From positions 1 through 46,710 of the IMG/VR virus record IMGVR_UViG_3300042691_034972: a stretch of 46,710 nucleotides of DNA. One strand, written 5' to 3'. Positions 26,830-35,411 of this stretch are shown piece after piece. The first letter of the stretch is position 1. Every line of letters starts with the position of its first letter. Position numbers and translations under genes: made by a program. The DNA comes from a virus. A model generated the notes under the pieces. The model had not been told where the DNA came from and searched no databases. It saw only the letters and a program-made list of their open reading frames with translations.

Positions 26830-29538
26830 ATGGGCGGCGGAATGGGCGGCGACGGCGGAATGGGCGGCGGCGGTGGCGGCGGCGGTGCAATGGGTGGTGG
26901 CGGTGGCGGCGGATCAGCAGGTGGCGGTGGCAGTAGCGGCAGTGCAATGGGCGGTGGCGGCGGCGGTGGAGCAGCAGGTGGCGGCGGTGCAATGGGTGGT
27001 GGTGGCGGAATGGTCCAAGCGGTTGTTCCGCCGCCACCGATCATTGGAATGGGTGGTGGCGCAGTATCCCGACCGACTGTTCAACCGACGCCGAGCATTG
27101 GAATGGGTGGTAGCCGTATGGCCGGAGATGCTGTACAGCAAATCGTAGGAACTGGCAAAATTTCTGGTCAAGATATCCGAGATCTCCGTGATGCAGGGAT
27201 TAGTAACCAAAGAATTGGAAATTTAATCGAGAATCGTGGGGCTGGTAATAATGCATCTACCGTAGCCAATCAATTTGGAATAAATATTCCAGGTAGTGGA
27301 ATGGGCGGTGGGATGAGTGGTGGAGCAGCAGGTAGTGGAGCAGCAGGCGGTGGGGCAGCAGGTGGTGGAGGAGGTGGCGGCGGAGCAGCGGGCAGCAACA
27401 TTGTCACAAATATCCCAACTCAAAGTCTCGATTTACAAACACTTCTTTCTGCTCTTAACACGCAGCAAAGTCAACAAGATCTTCTTTTTGCATCTCAACT
27501 AGATAGACAAAATTCTGAATACTTTACTGGGCAAAGTCTGCGCCAGATTGAGGCGCTTGGCGCAGAGAATCGCCTAACAGAAAGGGTTCAAGGTGAAGAG
27601 CAACGTGCTGGGTTTGCCGCACAAGGTGCGCAACAGCGTCTAGGAATCGAAGCCACTGGGGCGCAAGAACGCAAAACACAGCAAGAACGCTTTATTGGTG
27701 AGGCAGGCCTTATTGGTGCACGCGGTTTTGAAGAACGCCTAGGAATTGAAACGACAGGAGCTCAGCAGCGCCTCACACAAGCTGATTTATTAGCTGGACA
27801 AAGAGAGCAAATTATTGAAACAGGAGCTCAGCAGCGCCTGACACAAGAAGAGCTCCTTGCGGGTCAAGAACGGCAAATTGGATTAACTGGAGCACAAGAA
27901 CGTCAGACGCAAACAGAACGTTTTGCTGGTGAAACAGGACTTATTGGTGCACGCGGCATCGAAGAACGTCTTGGGATTGAGACCACTGGAGCACAACAAC
28001 GTCGAACACAAGAAGAGCTCCTTGCTGGACAAGAACGGCAGATTGGTTTAACTGGCCGAGAACAGCGGGCCACTCAAGCTGAACTTCTTGCCGGACAAGA
28101 ACGACAAATTGATTTAACTGGAGCACAAGAACGTCAAACCCAGCAAGAACGTTTTGCGGGTGAGACAGGACTTATCGGTGCACGTGGGATTCAAGAACGT
28201 CTTGGGATTGAAACCACTGGGGCGCAACAGCGCCTAGGAATTGAAGCTACTGGAGCACAGGAACGTCAAACCCAGCAAGAACGTTTTGCTGGCGAAACAG
28301 GACTTATTGGCGCACGCGGAATTCAAGAACGTCTAGGCATCGAATCCACTGGTTTACAACAGCGTTTAGGTATTGAAGCTGCTGGTTTACAGGAACGTCA
28401 GACACAGACAGAGCGTTTTGCAGGTGAAACAGGGCTTGCTCGTATTCGCGGTGAAGAAGAGCGGCGTGGGATTGAGACTACCGGAGAACAACAACGCCGG
28501 ACACAAGCCGATTTACTTACAGGTCAAGAACGGCAGATTGGTTTAACCGGCGAACAGCAGCGTCTTGGGATTGCAGCTACAGGCCGTGAAGAAAGAGCTA
28601 CACAGCAAGAACGTTTTGCAGGTGAAACAGGTTTAACTCGTGTTCGCGGTGAAGAAGAGCGTGCAGGAATTGCGGCCACTGGCCGAGAGCAACGCGCCAC
28701 ACAGGCAGAACTGCTTGCTGGACAAGAGCGACAAATTGGGCTAACCGGACGTGAAGAACGCCTAGGTATTGCAGCACGTGGACTTGAAGAGCGTTTAGGT
28801 ATCGCTACTACTGGGCAAGAACAACGTGCTACTCAAGCCGAACTTCTTGCCGGACAAGAACGGCAGATAGGCTTAACAGGCCGAGAGCAGCGGGCCACTC
28901 AAGCTGAACTTCTTGCTGGACAGGAACGGCAGATTGGTTTAACTGGACGAGAGCAACGTGCTACCCAAGCTGAACTACTTGCCGGACAAGAGCGACAGAT
29001 CGGTCTAACCGGACAAGAAGAACGTCTGGGCATTGCAGCACGTGGACTTGAAGAGCGTTTAGGTATTACCACTACAGGCCGAGAGCAGCGGGCCACTCAA
29101 GCTGAACTTCTTGCCGGACAAGAACGTCAGATTGGTTTAACCGGTGAGCAACAACGACTCGGAATTGCAGCTACTGGAGCACAAGAACGTCAGACGCAAA
29201 CAGAACGTTTTGCTGGTGAAACAGGACTTATTGGTGCACGCGGTGTTGAAGAGCGCCTAGGCATCGAAACTACTGGAGCTCAACAGCGGCAAACACAAGC
29301 TGATTTACTTGCCGGACAAGAACGTCAGATTGGCTTGACGGGAGAGCAAGAGCGTGCAACACAGCGTGAACGGTTCGCTGGCGAAACAGGTCTCACTCGT
29401 GCTCGCGGCGAAGAAGAGCGTGCTGGAATTCGTGAAACCGGCAGTGAGCAGCGGCAAACCGGCTTGCAGCAAGAGATGTTCAGGCGCTATAAAGAAGAGC
29501 GTGATTATGAGCAGGCTCAGCGCCAGTACCGAGTATGA
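26830..29538 (+). CDS. Glycine-rich, 11-residue-repeat filamentous protein, 902 residues
   Basis: Residues 1-60 are nearly pure Gly with Met, Ala and Ser. Next come QAVVPPPP (about 65), a short folded stretch (ISGQDIRDLRDAGISNQRIG), a second Gly/Ala-rich linker (about 160-190) and a Gln-rich helix. From about 250 to 880 the chain is an uninterrupted 11-residue repeat, consensus TG-x2-QR-x-TQ-x-E / LLAGQERQIGL and GIETTGAQQRL. The hendecad period fits long right-handed coiled coils. AAGGAG lies eight bases before ATG. Probably a long virion filament or tail spacer; its stop overlaps terS. Confidence 0.85.
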   Translation: MGGGMGGDGGMGGGGGGGGAMGGGGGGGSAGGGGSSGSAMGGGGGGGAAGGGGAMGGGGGMVQAVVPPPPIIGMGGGAVSRPTVQPTPSIGMGGSRMAGDAVQQIVGTGKISGQDIRDLRDAGISNQRIGNLIENRGAGNNASTVANQFGINIPGSGMGGGMSGGAAGSGAAGGGAAGGGGGGGGAAGSNIVTNIPTQSLDLQTLLSALNTQQSQQDLLFASQLDRQNSEYFTGQSLRQIEALGAENRLTERVQGEEQRAGFAAQGAQQRLGIEATGAQERKTQQERFIGEAGLIGARGFEERLGIETTGAQQRLTQADLLAGQREQIIETGAQQRLTQEELLAGQERQIGLTGAQERQTQTERFAGETGLIGARGIEERLGIETTGAQQRRTQEELLAGQERQIGLTGREQRATQAELLAGQERQIDLTGAQERQTQQERFAGETGLIGARGIQERLGIETTGAQQRLGIEATGAQERQTQQERFAGETGLIGARGIQERLGIESTGLQQRLGIEAAGLQERQTQTERFAGETGLARIRGEEERRGIETTGEQQRRTQADLLTGQERQIGLTGEQQRLGIAATGREERATQQERFAGETGLTRVRGEEERAGIAATGREQRATQAELLAGQERQIGLTGREERLGIAARGLEERLGIATTGQEQRATQAELLAGQERQIGLTGREQRATQAELLAGQERQIGLTGREQRATQAELLAGQERQIGLTGQEERLGIAARGLEERLGITTTGREQRATQAELLAGQERQIGLTGEQQRLGIAATGAQERQTQTERFAGETGLIGARGVEERLGIETTGAQQRQTQADLLAGQERQIGLTGEQERATQRERFAGETGLTRARGEEERAGIRETGSEQRQTGLQQEMFRRYKEERDYEQAQRQYRV
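27586..29460 (+). repeat. Tandem 33-bp (11-codon) repeat region
   Basis: About 1.9 kb encodes roughly 57 consecutive 11-residue units. Two unit types alternate in parts to give a 66-bp period (GREQRATQAELLAGQERQIGLT). Adjacent units differ mostly by synonymous changes, which suggests repeated duplication and gene conversion. Copy number may vary between isolates. Confidence 0.88.
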
Positions 29539-30020
29539 TTTCGTGGCTTGAAACCCTAACCGATAAAGATCGGGAGGTTTTTCTTAACTTCTGCAAAAGG
29601 ACGAACTCACCCGTTCAGATGTACCTGTATGCCAGATTTCTTGGTTTTACAGGAGGCATTATTGAGTGCGACGAATGGGCAAATCGCAAGCATAAAAAAC
29701 GCGATTTCAGTGCTCTATTGGAGGACGAGATCGATTCTATGCAACAGGATATTTTAAAATTACGCGAAGCCATTGACATGGGGATGGTTAAGCAAGATAT
29801 GGGCACTGCTCGAATTGCTATGTTGCAGAAGGAATTACGCGGAACTATTAAACAACTAAGTGACGAGCGCGTCTTGTTAGATAAACAAGGTTTGATTCTC
29901 GCTGGTGCCGATAGAGCTTTGCGTGAAATGTTATCGATTTTCCGTGATGATCCTATTGAAGGGCCGCTCACTGAAGCCTCTATGGGCGTCTGGACTAAAA
30001 TCCTACAAGAAGAGTCGTAA
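29535..30020 (+). CDS. terS: Candidate terminase small subunit
   Basis: The 161-residue product starts MISWLETLTDKDREVFLNFC, has an N-terminal helical domain (SPVQMYLYARFLGFTGGIIE then CDEWANRKHKK), a central coiled coil (LLEDEIDSMQQDILKLREAI and ARIAMLQKELRGTIKQLSDE) and a short end. N-terminal DNA-binding helices plus an oligomerising coil, directly before terL, is the standard terS arrangement. The assignment rests on context, not on a signature. ATG 29535 overlaps the stop of the 902-residue gene as ATGA. Confidence 0.72.
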   Translation: MISWLETLTDKDREVFLNFCKRTNSPVQMYLYARFLGFTGGIIECDEWANRKHKKRDFSALLEDEIDSMQQDILKLREAIDMGMVKQDMGTARIAMLQKELRGTIKQLSDERVLLDKQGLILAGADRALREMLSIFRDDPIEGPLTEASMGVWTKILQEES

Positions 30021-30061
30021 GCTGAGTGCGCTAAGCTACGGCTTAGTGATGTTGAAAGGAC

Positions 30062-31585
30062 GTGGCCGGAACAAGTCTTTATTCAGTTTATAGGCGTACG
30101 GCGCGAGCAGCAGCTCAAAAGCGAGTAGTTAAACAAACTAGTAGCGTCGATATTGCGCGGGCACGTACGGATTTTGCTTATTTTTGTGATGTAGTCGGAG
30201 ACAAACCGCCGGCAGCCCATCACCTTGAATGGCACAAGCACTTATGTACTGATGAAGACTCGGTCTGCCTAAAAGGTATTGCTGGCCCAAACATAGATAT
30301 TCTTGCCCCACGTGGTAGCGCAAAATCCAGTGTTTTAGGTTTATTCACTGCCTGGACTATTGGCGTGCACGCGCTGCATAAAATGCCGTTGAAGATTCTT
30401 TATATTTCGTACACAATTGATGTTGCACGCCCAAAAAGTGCAGCGATCAAAAGAATTATTGAAGAGAGTAAAACTTATAACGAAATTTTCCCAATGGTTA
30501 AAATTGCCAAAGGGATTAACTCTAACGAGTATTGGAGCATTGATTGGAAATTCGCTGGAATTAAATCAACCGGTGAAGAGGAATTTACTGTTTGTTGTGC
30601 AGGCTTGAAAGGCGCTGTGACCTCTAAGCGTTCACATCTTTGTATTATTGACGACATCTGTAAATCTGCTGACGAAATTAAAAATAGAGATATTCGAACA
30701 GCAATGGAAGATAACTGGAATTCCGTTATTGTTCCAACTATGTTCGAAGGTGGTCGCGCTATCTGCTTAGGTACGCGTTTCCGGCATGATGATATGCACG
30801 GCACCACCTTTATTCCAGCTAATGATTGGGTCCAACTGGTGCAGTCGGCGATTGTTGTTGATCAGGAAGGTGAAGAAATCTCCTATTGGCCCGACATGTG
30901 GTCTTTAGAGTATCTGCAAGATCGACGACGACAAGCGCCAATTGCTTTTAGTTTCCAGTACCAAAACCAAATTGTACAAACTAGTGAGCTGTCGCTCTCA
31001 CCTGACTTAATTGTGAAGGGCACAATTGCCACACAATTTGATGCCATGGGGGTTGGTGTTGATCTTTCTGCTGGTGTTCGAGAGCAGAATGATTACACCG
31101 CGTTCGTGATGGGTGGTCGCGTCAAAGATAAAATTCACATCATCGACTGTAAACGAATCCGTATTATGGGTAACCTAGAAAAGCTGGAAGCCCTTATGGA
31201 GATGATGGAGGAGTGGGGCGTCATCCATAAGGATGGCGGGCGGTATTTCCCCACTGGAAGCAATATCGATATCTGGTCAGAGGCTGTTGCCTACCAAGCC
31301 TCGTTAGAAGCTGATTTTAAACGAATCTGTCTTGGTGACCACGGACTTTATAATATGCACTGGCATGCGGTCAAAGGTTTTCGGGGAGATAAGGTTGCAC
31401 GCTTCCGTGGAATCATGGGCTTGTTCGAGCAGCGTAAGTTAATTTTCAATAAATATCGACGGTTCGGGCCGTTAACAGATGAGATCATTAATTTTGGTGT
31501 TAGCTCCCATGATGACACAGTCGACGCATTGGTATGGCTTTGCAACGGTCTGATGACACGTGGCAAATTGGAGCTAGCGTTTTAA
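30062..31585 (+). CDS. terL: Terminase large subunit
   Basis: TerL is the ATP-driven motor and nuclease that packages phage DNA into the prohead. The 507-residue product has Walker A APRGSAKS (82-89), Walker B LCIIDD (193-198), the C-motif region CLGTRFRHDD (235-244), and nuclease-domain acidic residues in GVDLSAG (332-338) and HDDTVDAL (483-490). Length is normal. GTG 30062 is the only early start before an in-frame TGA; AAAGGA is unusually close (one base). It follows the candidate terS by 41 bases. Confidence 0.96.
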   Translation: MAGTSLYSVYRRTARAAAQKRVVKQTSSVDIARARTDFAYFCDVVGDKPPAAHHLEWHKHLCTDEDSVCLKGIAGPNIDILAPRGSAKSSVLGLFTAWTIGVHALHKMPLKILYISYTIDVARPKSAAIKRIIEESKTYNEIFPMVKIAKGINSNEYWSIDWKFAGIKSTGEEEFTVCCAGLKGAVTSKRSHLCIIDDICKSADEIKNRDIRTAMEDNWNSVIVPTMFEGGRAICLGTRFRHDDMHGTTFIPANDWVQLVQSAIVVDQEGEEISYWPDMWSLEYLQDRRRQAPIAFSFQYQNQIVQTSELSLSPDLIVKGTIATQFDAMGVGVDLSAGVREQNDYTAFVMGGRVKDKIHIIDCKRIRIMGNLEKLEALMEMMEEWGVIHKDGGRYFPTGSNIDIWSEAVAYQASLEADFKRICLGDHGLYNMHWHAVKGFRGDKVARFRGIMGLFEQRKLIFNKYRRFGPLTDEIINFGVSSHDDTVDALVWLCNGLMTRGKLELAF

Positions 31586-31644
31586 CTCTGGATATGAACA
31601 GAGATAAAGTATTTTGGATCTAAACTAAAAAGGTCCTATTCCCA

Positions 31645-31827
31645 ATGTCCACCAGCTATTACACCTTAGAGCTTGAGCAGGATGCCTACGGCTCTGCCGT
31701 CATTCCTCTGCCAGACGAACTGTGTCACGACATGGCGCTCCAACCTAATGAGCGATTTGAAGTCGAAGTGGAGGATGACACCATCACGCTCAAACGCGTT
31801 GCTGCTGGCTACGATATTGAACAATAA
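31645..31827 (+). CDS. AbrB/MazE-like small protein
   Basis: The 60-residue product starts MSTSYYTLELEQDAYGSAVI, then PLPDELCHDMALQPNERFEV, then EVEDDTITLKRVAAG. This is the swapped-hairpin beta-barrel layout of AbrB/SpoVT/MazE DNA-binding domains (IPLP-x-E-x-G/A-L-x-P-x-D/E). It could be a transcription regulator or an antitoxin without its toxin. AAGG lies about ten bases upstream of ATG. Its position between terL and portal is unusual for a regulator. Confidence 0.75.
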   Translation: MSTSYYTLELEQDAYGSAVIPLPDELCHDMALQPNERFEVEVEDDTITLKRVAAGYDIEQ

Positions 31828-31847
31828 GCTGAATTCCCAGATTGACC

Positions 31848-34106
31848 ATGAGCGATAGTAAAAACGTTCTAGATTCTATGCTCAAGGCGGTCATTTCCCG
31901 CGATGGTAGCGATCAAACCGATACCATGCTGGTAAATGCCCACCTCTCCCAAATGAAGATGTTTGGGGTGCGTCAGGGTGTTGAGTTCTACCCAGCCCAA
32001 GATAACTTGGGCACACAGCGATCTGATTTTATTCAGCAGGTCATCAAGTTTAATAAACTGGATGCTCGTCTGGACTCGATCTGGGATCGCTTTTTGGCCT
32101 ATGGTAAAGGTCTTTTTTATATTCGACCGACTAAGAAAACATATCGACTCTACTGGTTCGATAAAGATGCGTATCGAACTTACTACTCTACAGAGGGAGA
32201 TTTAGAAGAAGTCATCATTATTTATCCGTACAAAGTAAAGTCTACGAAAGGCTTTCAAGGTGTTGGTTTAAGTACGGATAAACGTTATATGCGTCTTCGT
32301 ATTACAGCGACTGAAATTGAAGAGTTCCACAGCGAACAAGAAATTTCTTTCGACATGCCGTCACTGGAAGCTGGCGCTTTCGAAAAGAAGACCGTTGTCA
32401 ACAGCATGGAATTTATTCCATGTGTGGAAGTATTTAACAATCCAGATGCTTTTGGCACCGAAGGTAGCGGTGAATTTGATTGGATGGCTAACCAGATCAT
32501 CGCTCACGATGAAATGGTTAAAAACATTCGAGCAAACCTTTCATTTTTCGGCAATCCCACATTACTCTCTTCCAGGCCAAAGCAAGATATTGTCGAGAGT
32601 AACGACACCGATGTAGCACAGCGCCCCAGTATTTCCAGTCAGTCTGGATTCCAGTCTGAGTTTTTCTTATCCAGTTCAACCTTTAAGCAGGATAACGTCA
32701 CACGGCAGCCTCCAGGCTATATCGGAAAGCCTGGCTCCGGCATGCGCGTACCTCGAGTCATCGCGAACCTGGAGCCAACAGATCGTGTCGGTTTTATCAC
32801 CCCAAACGCAGTTAGCACAGATCAGGCGCGGTATGCAGAACAGCTTCGTAGTGAAATTCGCTTAGCACTTGGTGGCATTGATGATTTAAGCATCACCAAC
32901 GTAACTGCAACCGAGATCAAATCGGCTTATGGACGTGTCAGTGCTACAGCCAAGAAGAAATGCTTGATGCTCTATACATACGGCATTTGCCGTTGCTTCG
33001 AATTAATGATCTTCCAGGAAGAGCAAATCTTCCGTAAATCATTGGCATACTCACTGGGTATTAAGTATCCAATTCCTCCCGAAGATACAGAGGACGAGGC
33101 TGCTGTAACTAAGTACGAAAAACAGTTGGTAACTTATGAGAAGAAACTTCAAAAAGCTCTAGATGCTGTTATCGAGAACCGCGAGATTCCCAGTGGCGTT
33201 TTAGGTCTTGCCCCAGACGGTGATCGTGCTGTTATGTGGCGCTGGATGGGACCTGTATACGAAGATACGGCACAAGATAAACTTAACCAATCTATCTTCA
33301 CGAGGAACCTACAGGAATTAGGGGTTGATAGCATTGAAGCACTGAAGTATTTATTCCCTTCTAAAACGGATGATGAAATCGCGGGGATGCTCTCCGGTTT
33401 CCCATTCCGAATGGTAGGGGAAGTACAGAGGGCCTACTCAGCATTTATTGATCTAATCAATCAAGAAATGCGAACACCACATCCACAGCAACCGAATTTA
33501 CCGATGGCTGCGGATCCGAGATTAGATCTCACTCCCTTCCTTTACCGAACACTCGAAAGCCTACAAAAAGAGGTAACTTATGCAGGCCGATACCGCAATG
33601 CCGACCCAATCGGCACCCCAAGCATCCCCGATCCAGCCGAGCAGCTACGGGGCTCCGGTGGCGCAGACGGCGGCACAAGCGCCAACGGTTTCAACGACGT
33701 CCCAATGGGTGGCGCCCTACCAGCAAGCGGTGGCCCCAGCCCCGCAAATGCAGGCCCAGATGGGGGTCAATCCGTACCTGTCAACCCCTACAGCGTCATA
33801 CCCCCAAGCGTACCAGGCAGCCCCACAAGCGGAGAACCCTTACAAGGAGGCGTTCAACAAGGTAGTGGGGCTCCTGAGTTCGCCCGTCCAATTCCCGTTC
33901 CAGGGTCAACAGTACAGTCAGAACCAAGCCTACGACCAGGCCAATTACGCTTCCCAACAGGGTCTCCAGTACAACAATTTGGCGACGGAGACCTATACGC
34001 CTTCGAACAACAGCAGCCAGGCGTATTACAACGACTATTCCCAAACTTCTCCGGTAATAACGGAGGAAATGCTGCTGGACAACGGGGTAAGCGAGCAAAG
34101 TCTTGA
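31848..34106 (+). CDS. Portal protein
   Basis: The portal forms the dodecameric DNA-entry ring at one capsid vertex. The 752-residue product has a head-tail connector-like core: DFIQQVIKFNKLDARLDSIW, FLAYGKGLFYIRPTKKTYRL, WMANQIIAHDEMVKNIRANL, EIRLALGGIDDLSITNVTAT, LYTYGICRCFELMIFQEEQI. The last 170 residues are Pro/Gly/Gln-rich and probably disordered, and coincide with the overprinted gene at 33580. ATG 31848 is chosen over TTG 31842. Location directly after terL supports the call. Confidence 0.85.
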   Translation: MSDSKNVLDSMLKAVISRDGSDQTDTMLVNAHLSQMKMFGVRQGVEFYPAQDNLGTQRSDFIQQVIKFNKLDARLDSIWDRFLAYGKGLFYIRPTKKTYRLYWFDKDAYRTYYSTEGDLEEVIIIYPYKVKSTKGFQGVGLSTDKRYMRLRITATEIEEFHSEQEISFDMPSLEAGAFEKKTVVNSMEFIPCVEVFNNPDAFGTEGSGEFDWMANQIIAHDEMVKNIRANLSFFGNPTLLSSRPKQDIVESNDTDVAQRPSISSQSGFQSEFFLSSSTFKQDNVTRQPPGYIGKPGSGMRVPRVIANLEPTDRVGFITPNAVSTDQARYAEQLRSEIRLALGGIDDLSITNVTATEIKSAYGRVSATAKKKCLMLYTYGICRCFELMIFQEEQIFRKSLAYSLGIKYPIPPEDTEDEAAVTKYEKQLVTYEKKLQKALDAVIENREIPSGVLGLAPDGDRAVMWRWMGPVYEDTAQDKLNQSIFTRNLQELGVDSIEALKYLFPSKTDDEIAGMLSGFPFRMVGEVQRAYSAFIDLINQEMRTPHPQQPNLPMAADPRLDLTPFLYRTLESLQKEVTYAGRYRNADPIGTPSIPDPAEQLRGSGGADGGTSANGFNDVPMGGALPASGGPSPANAGPDGGQSVPVNPYSVIPPSVPGSPTSGEPLQGGVQQGSGAPEFARPIPVPGSTVQSEPSLRPGQLRFPTGSPVQQFGDGDLYAFEQQQPGVLQRLFPNFSGNNGGNAAGQRGKRAKS

Positions 34107-34578
34107 TGTCATCAACCACTTCGGTGCTGATGCTCCAGCCCTTCTGAACCAGTACGCTTGTTCTGTAGAAGACACGCTGCTCGCTACCAATGCGCAGCTT
34201 CAAGAGGCCATCGGTCTGCTTCAGGAGCTTTCTCATGAGCACCGCGCTTATGAGGCTATCCTGACGGATCCAGATATCCTGGCCGATTACACCTGCGAAT
34301 TCTTTGGCGAGAACGGTCCTTATCCAATCCCCGATTCGGAAATTGGTTACGGCCGTCCCCAGGGGCAGGCAATTGGTACTCAGTATCAGCGCCCCACTGC
34401 TCCTGAGCGTCCTCAGATGCCTGTTCCTCCTCAACCCCAGATGCAAGGCAACCCCGCCGCCTTCTGGAACAATTTTGGAGCCCTGGCTGAGCGTGATCCC
34501 GCCAACGCCTGGCGTTATCTGAACTCTGCACAACAGAACCCTGACGTGTTCCGCCAGAAAATGCTGGTGATGGAGTGA
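33580..34578 (+). CDS. Scaffold-like protein overprinted on portal 3' end
   Basis: The 332-residue product has a Pro/Gln/Tyr-rich first half (MQADTAMPTQSAPQASPIQP). A helical middle (ALLNQYACSVEDTLLATNAQ then LQEAIGLLQELSHEHRAYEA) and an end with NPAAFWNNFGALAERDPANA follow. The gene starts inside portal with AGAGG six bases before ATG 33580 and shares 527 nt with it in another frame. Position between portal and capsid and its composition fit a scaffolding/assembly protein; that function is inferred. The last part has strong codon bias like the capsid gene. Confidence 0.75.
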   Translation: MQADTAMPTQSAPQASPIQPSSYGAPVAQTAAQAPTVSTTSQWVAPYQQAVAPAPQMQAQMGVNPYLSTPTASYPQAYQAAPQAENPYKEAFNKVVGLLSSPVQFPFQGQQYSQNQAYDQANYASQQGLQYNNLATETYTPSNNSSQAYYNDYSQTSPVITEEMLLDNGVSEQSLDVINHFGADAPALLNQYACSVEDTLLATNAQLQEAIGLLQELSHEHRAYEAILTDPDILADYTCEFFGENGPYPIPDSEIGYGRPQGQAIGTQYQRPTAPERPQMPVPPQPQMQGNPAAFWNNFGALAERDPANAWRYLNSAQQNPDVFRQKMLVME

Positions 34579-34588
34579 TACTCGTAAT

Positions 34589-34611
34589 CCTAATAAACGT
34601 CGTTTATTAGG
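34589..34611 (+). terminator. Eleven-pair hairpin after scaffold gene
   Basis: CCTAATAAACG (34589-34599) and CGTTTATTAGG (34601-34611) are perfectly complementary; the real RNA loop would be about three bases. It lies ten bases after the scaffold stop and is followed by AAAATGAG, so it may protect or process RNA rather than terminate. A true terminator follows at 34633-34660. Confidence 0.55.
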
Positions 34612-34632
34612 AAAATGAGTAATTGTAAAATA

Positions 34633-34660
34633 AGGGGTAGCAATGCTACCTCTTTTATTT
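34633..34660 (+). terminator. Intrinsic terminator after scaffold gene
   Basis: AGGGGTAGC pairs with GCTACCTCT around AAT (nine pairs, one G-U), then TTTATTT. Together with the hairpin at 34589 it separates the scaffold from the next gene. Confidence 0.8.
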
Positions 34661-34673
34661 AGCGGATTTTATT

Positions 34674-35105
34674 ATGGCAGCCCAAAAGAGTAGTGCTAGA
34701 GCACGAGCTGAGCAATTTCTGATTAATGTAGGAACTGCAGGTGGGCCGGTCGGATCAGCAGCTCTGTATACTTTTGGCGCTGCTAACTTAGCCTCTCAAG
34801 CGCAGGCTGGTAGAGTTGACCAGTATGCAGCAATGCGTGACGCTACTGCCGGTCGTGTGATTGGCACGACAAATGCACCCGCACCTGCGATGCCGCGAGA
34901 CCTCGATAGTGCTTACTTGAAGTTAAATCTTCCAGGATCTCCGTTACCGGGCAATGCGTTGCTTTCGGCTCAAAATCAAAGTGCTGCTGAAGTGACGCAG
35001 AATAATATCCTCACAAATGAGCAATATGCACGTTTGCAGGGAATGCCAGCGCTTGGAATGTTATCTATGGGTTTGTTAGCCGCCAACAACTCTAAAAAAG
35101 GTTAA
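34674..35105 (+). CDS. Hypothetical virion protein, 143 residues
   Basis: The product starts MAAQKSSARARAEQFLINVG. An Ala/Gly-rich stretch (GSAALYTFGAANLASQAQAG), LNLPGSPLPGNALLSAQNQS and a hydrophobic segment LQGMPALGMLSMGLLAANNS follow. One possible membrane-interacting segment near the end and an Ala-rich composition suit an internal virion protein. Family unknown. Confidence 0.6.
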   Translation: MAAQKSSARARAEQFLINVGTAGGPVGSAALYTFGAANLASQAQAGRVDQYAAMRDATAGRVIGTTNAPAPAMPRDLDSAYLKLNLPGSPLPGNALLSAQNQSAAEVTQNNILTNEQYARLQGMPALGMLSMGLLAANNSKKG

Positions 35106-35110
35106 AAGTA

Positions 35111-35374
35111 ATGAAAAAAGAAAAAGCCGTTAAGAAAGCTAAGGCGCGTAAACAGCAGGCTGGGGCACGCACTCTTGAGCTTGAGGCTGCTCTTCAGATG
35201 GCGCAAGCGCAACTAATTGATCCTGAAATCCAAGCAGAACGAGTGGATATGCAGCCAGCAGATGGCTACGTCAATCCATATCGTGCACTTGGTTACATGG
35301 CTCCAATGGCTTATTCCCCTGGCAACATGATCAGTGGCTATAACTTTGGTCAGATGGTGAATCCGGAAGCTTAA
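35111..35374 (+). CDS. Hypothetical virion protein, 87 residues
   Basis: The product starts MKKEKAVKKAKARKQQAGAR (very basic), then an acidic helix (TLELEAALQMAQAQLIDPEI), then a Tyr/Pro/Met-rich end (YRALGYMAPMAYSPGNMISG). The basic N-terminus could bind DNA or capsid. It lies five bases after the preceding gene and before the small leader gene of the capsid. Function unknown. Confidence 0.62.
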   Translation: MKKEKAVKKAKARKQQAGARTLELEAALQMAQAQLIDPEIQAERVDMQPADGYVNPYRALGYMAPMAYSPGNMISGYNFGQMVNPEA

Positions 35375-35411
35375 TAATCCGGATTGATAAAGTCTTGCTA
35401 TAATTTTCTTA

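Noticed and set aside
33796-34533. 245-codon minus-strand frame across the scaffold gene
   Set aside because: Antisense to a gene with a strong ribosome site; Leu/Val/Arg/Gly-rich shadow composition.
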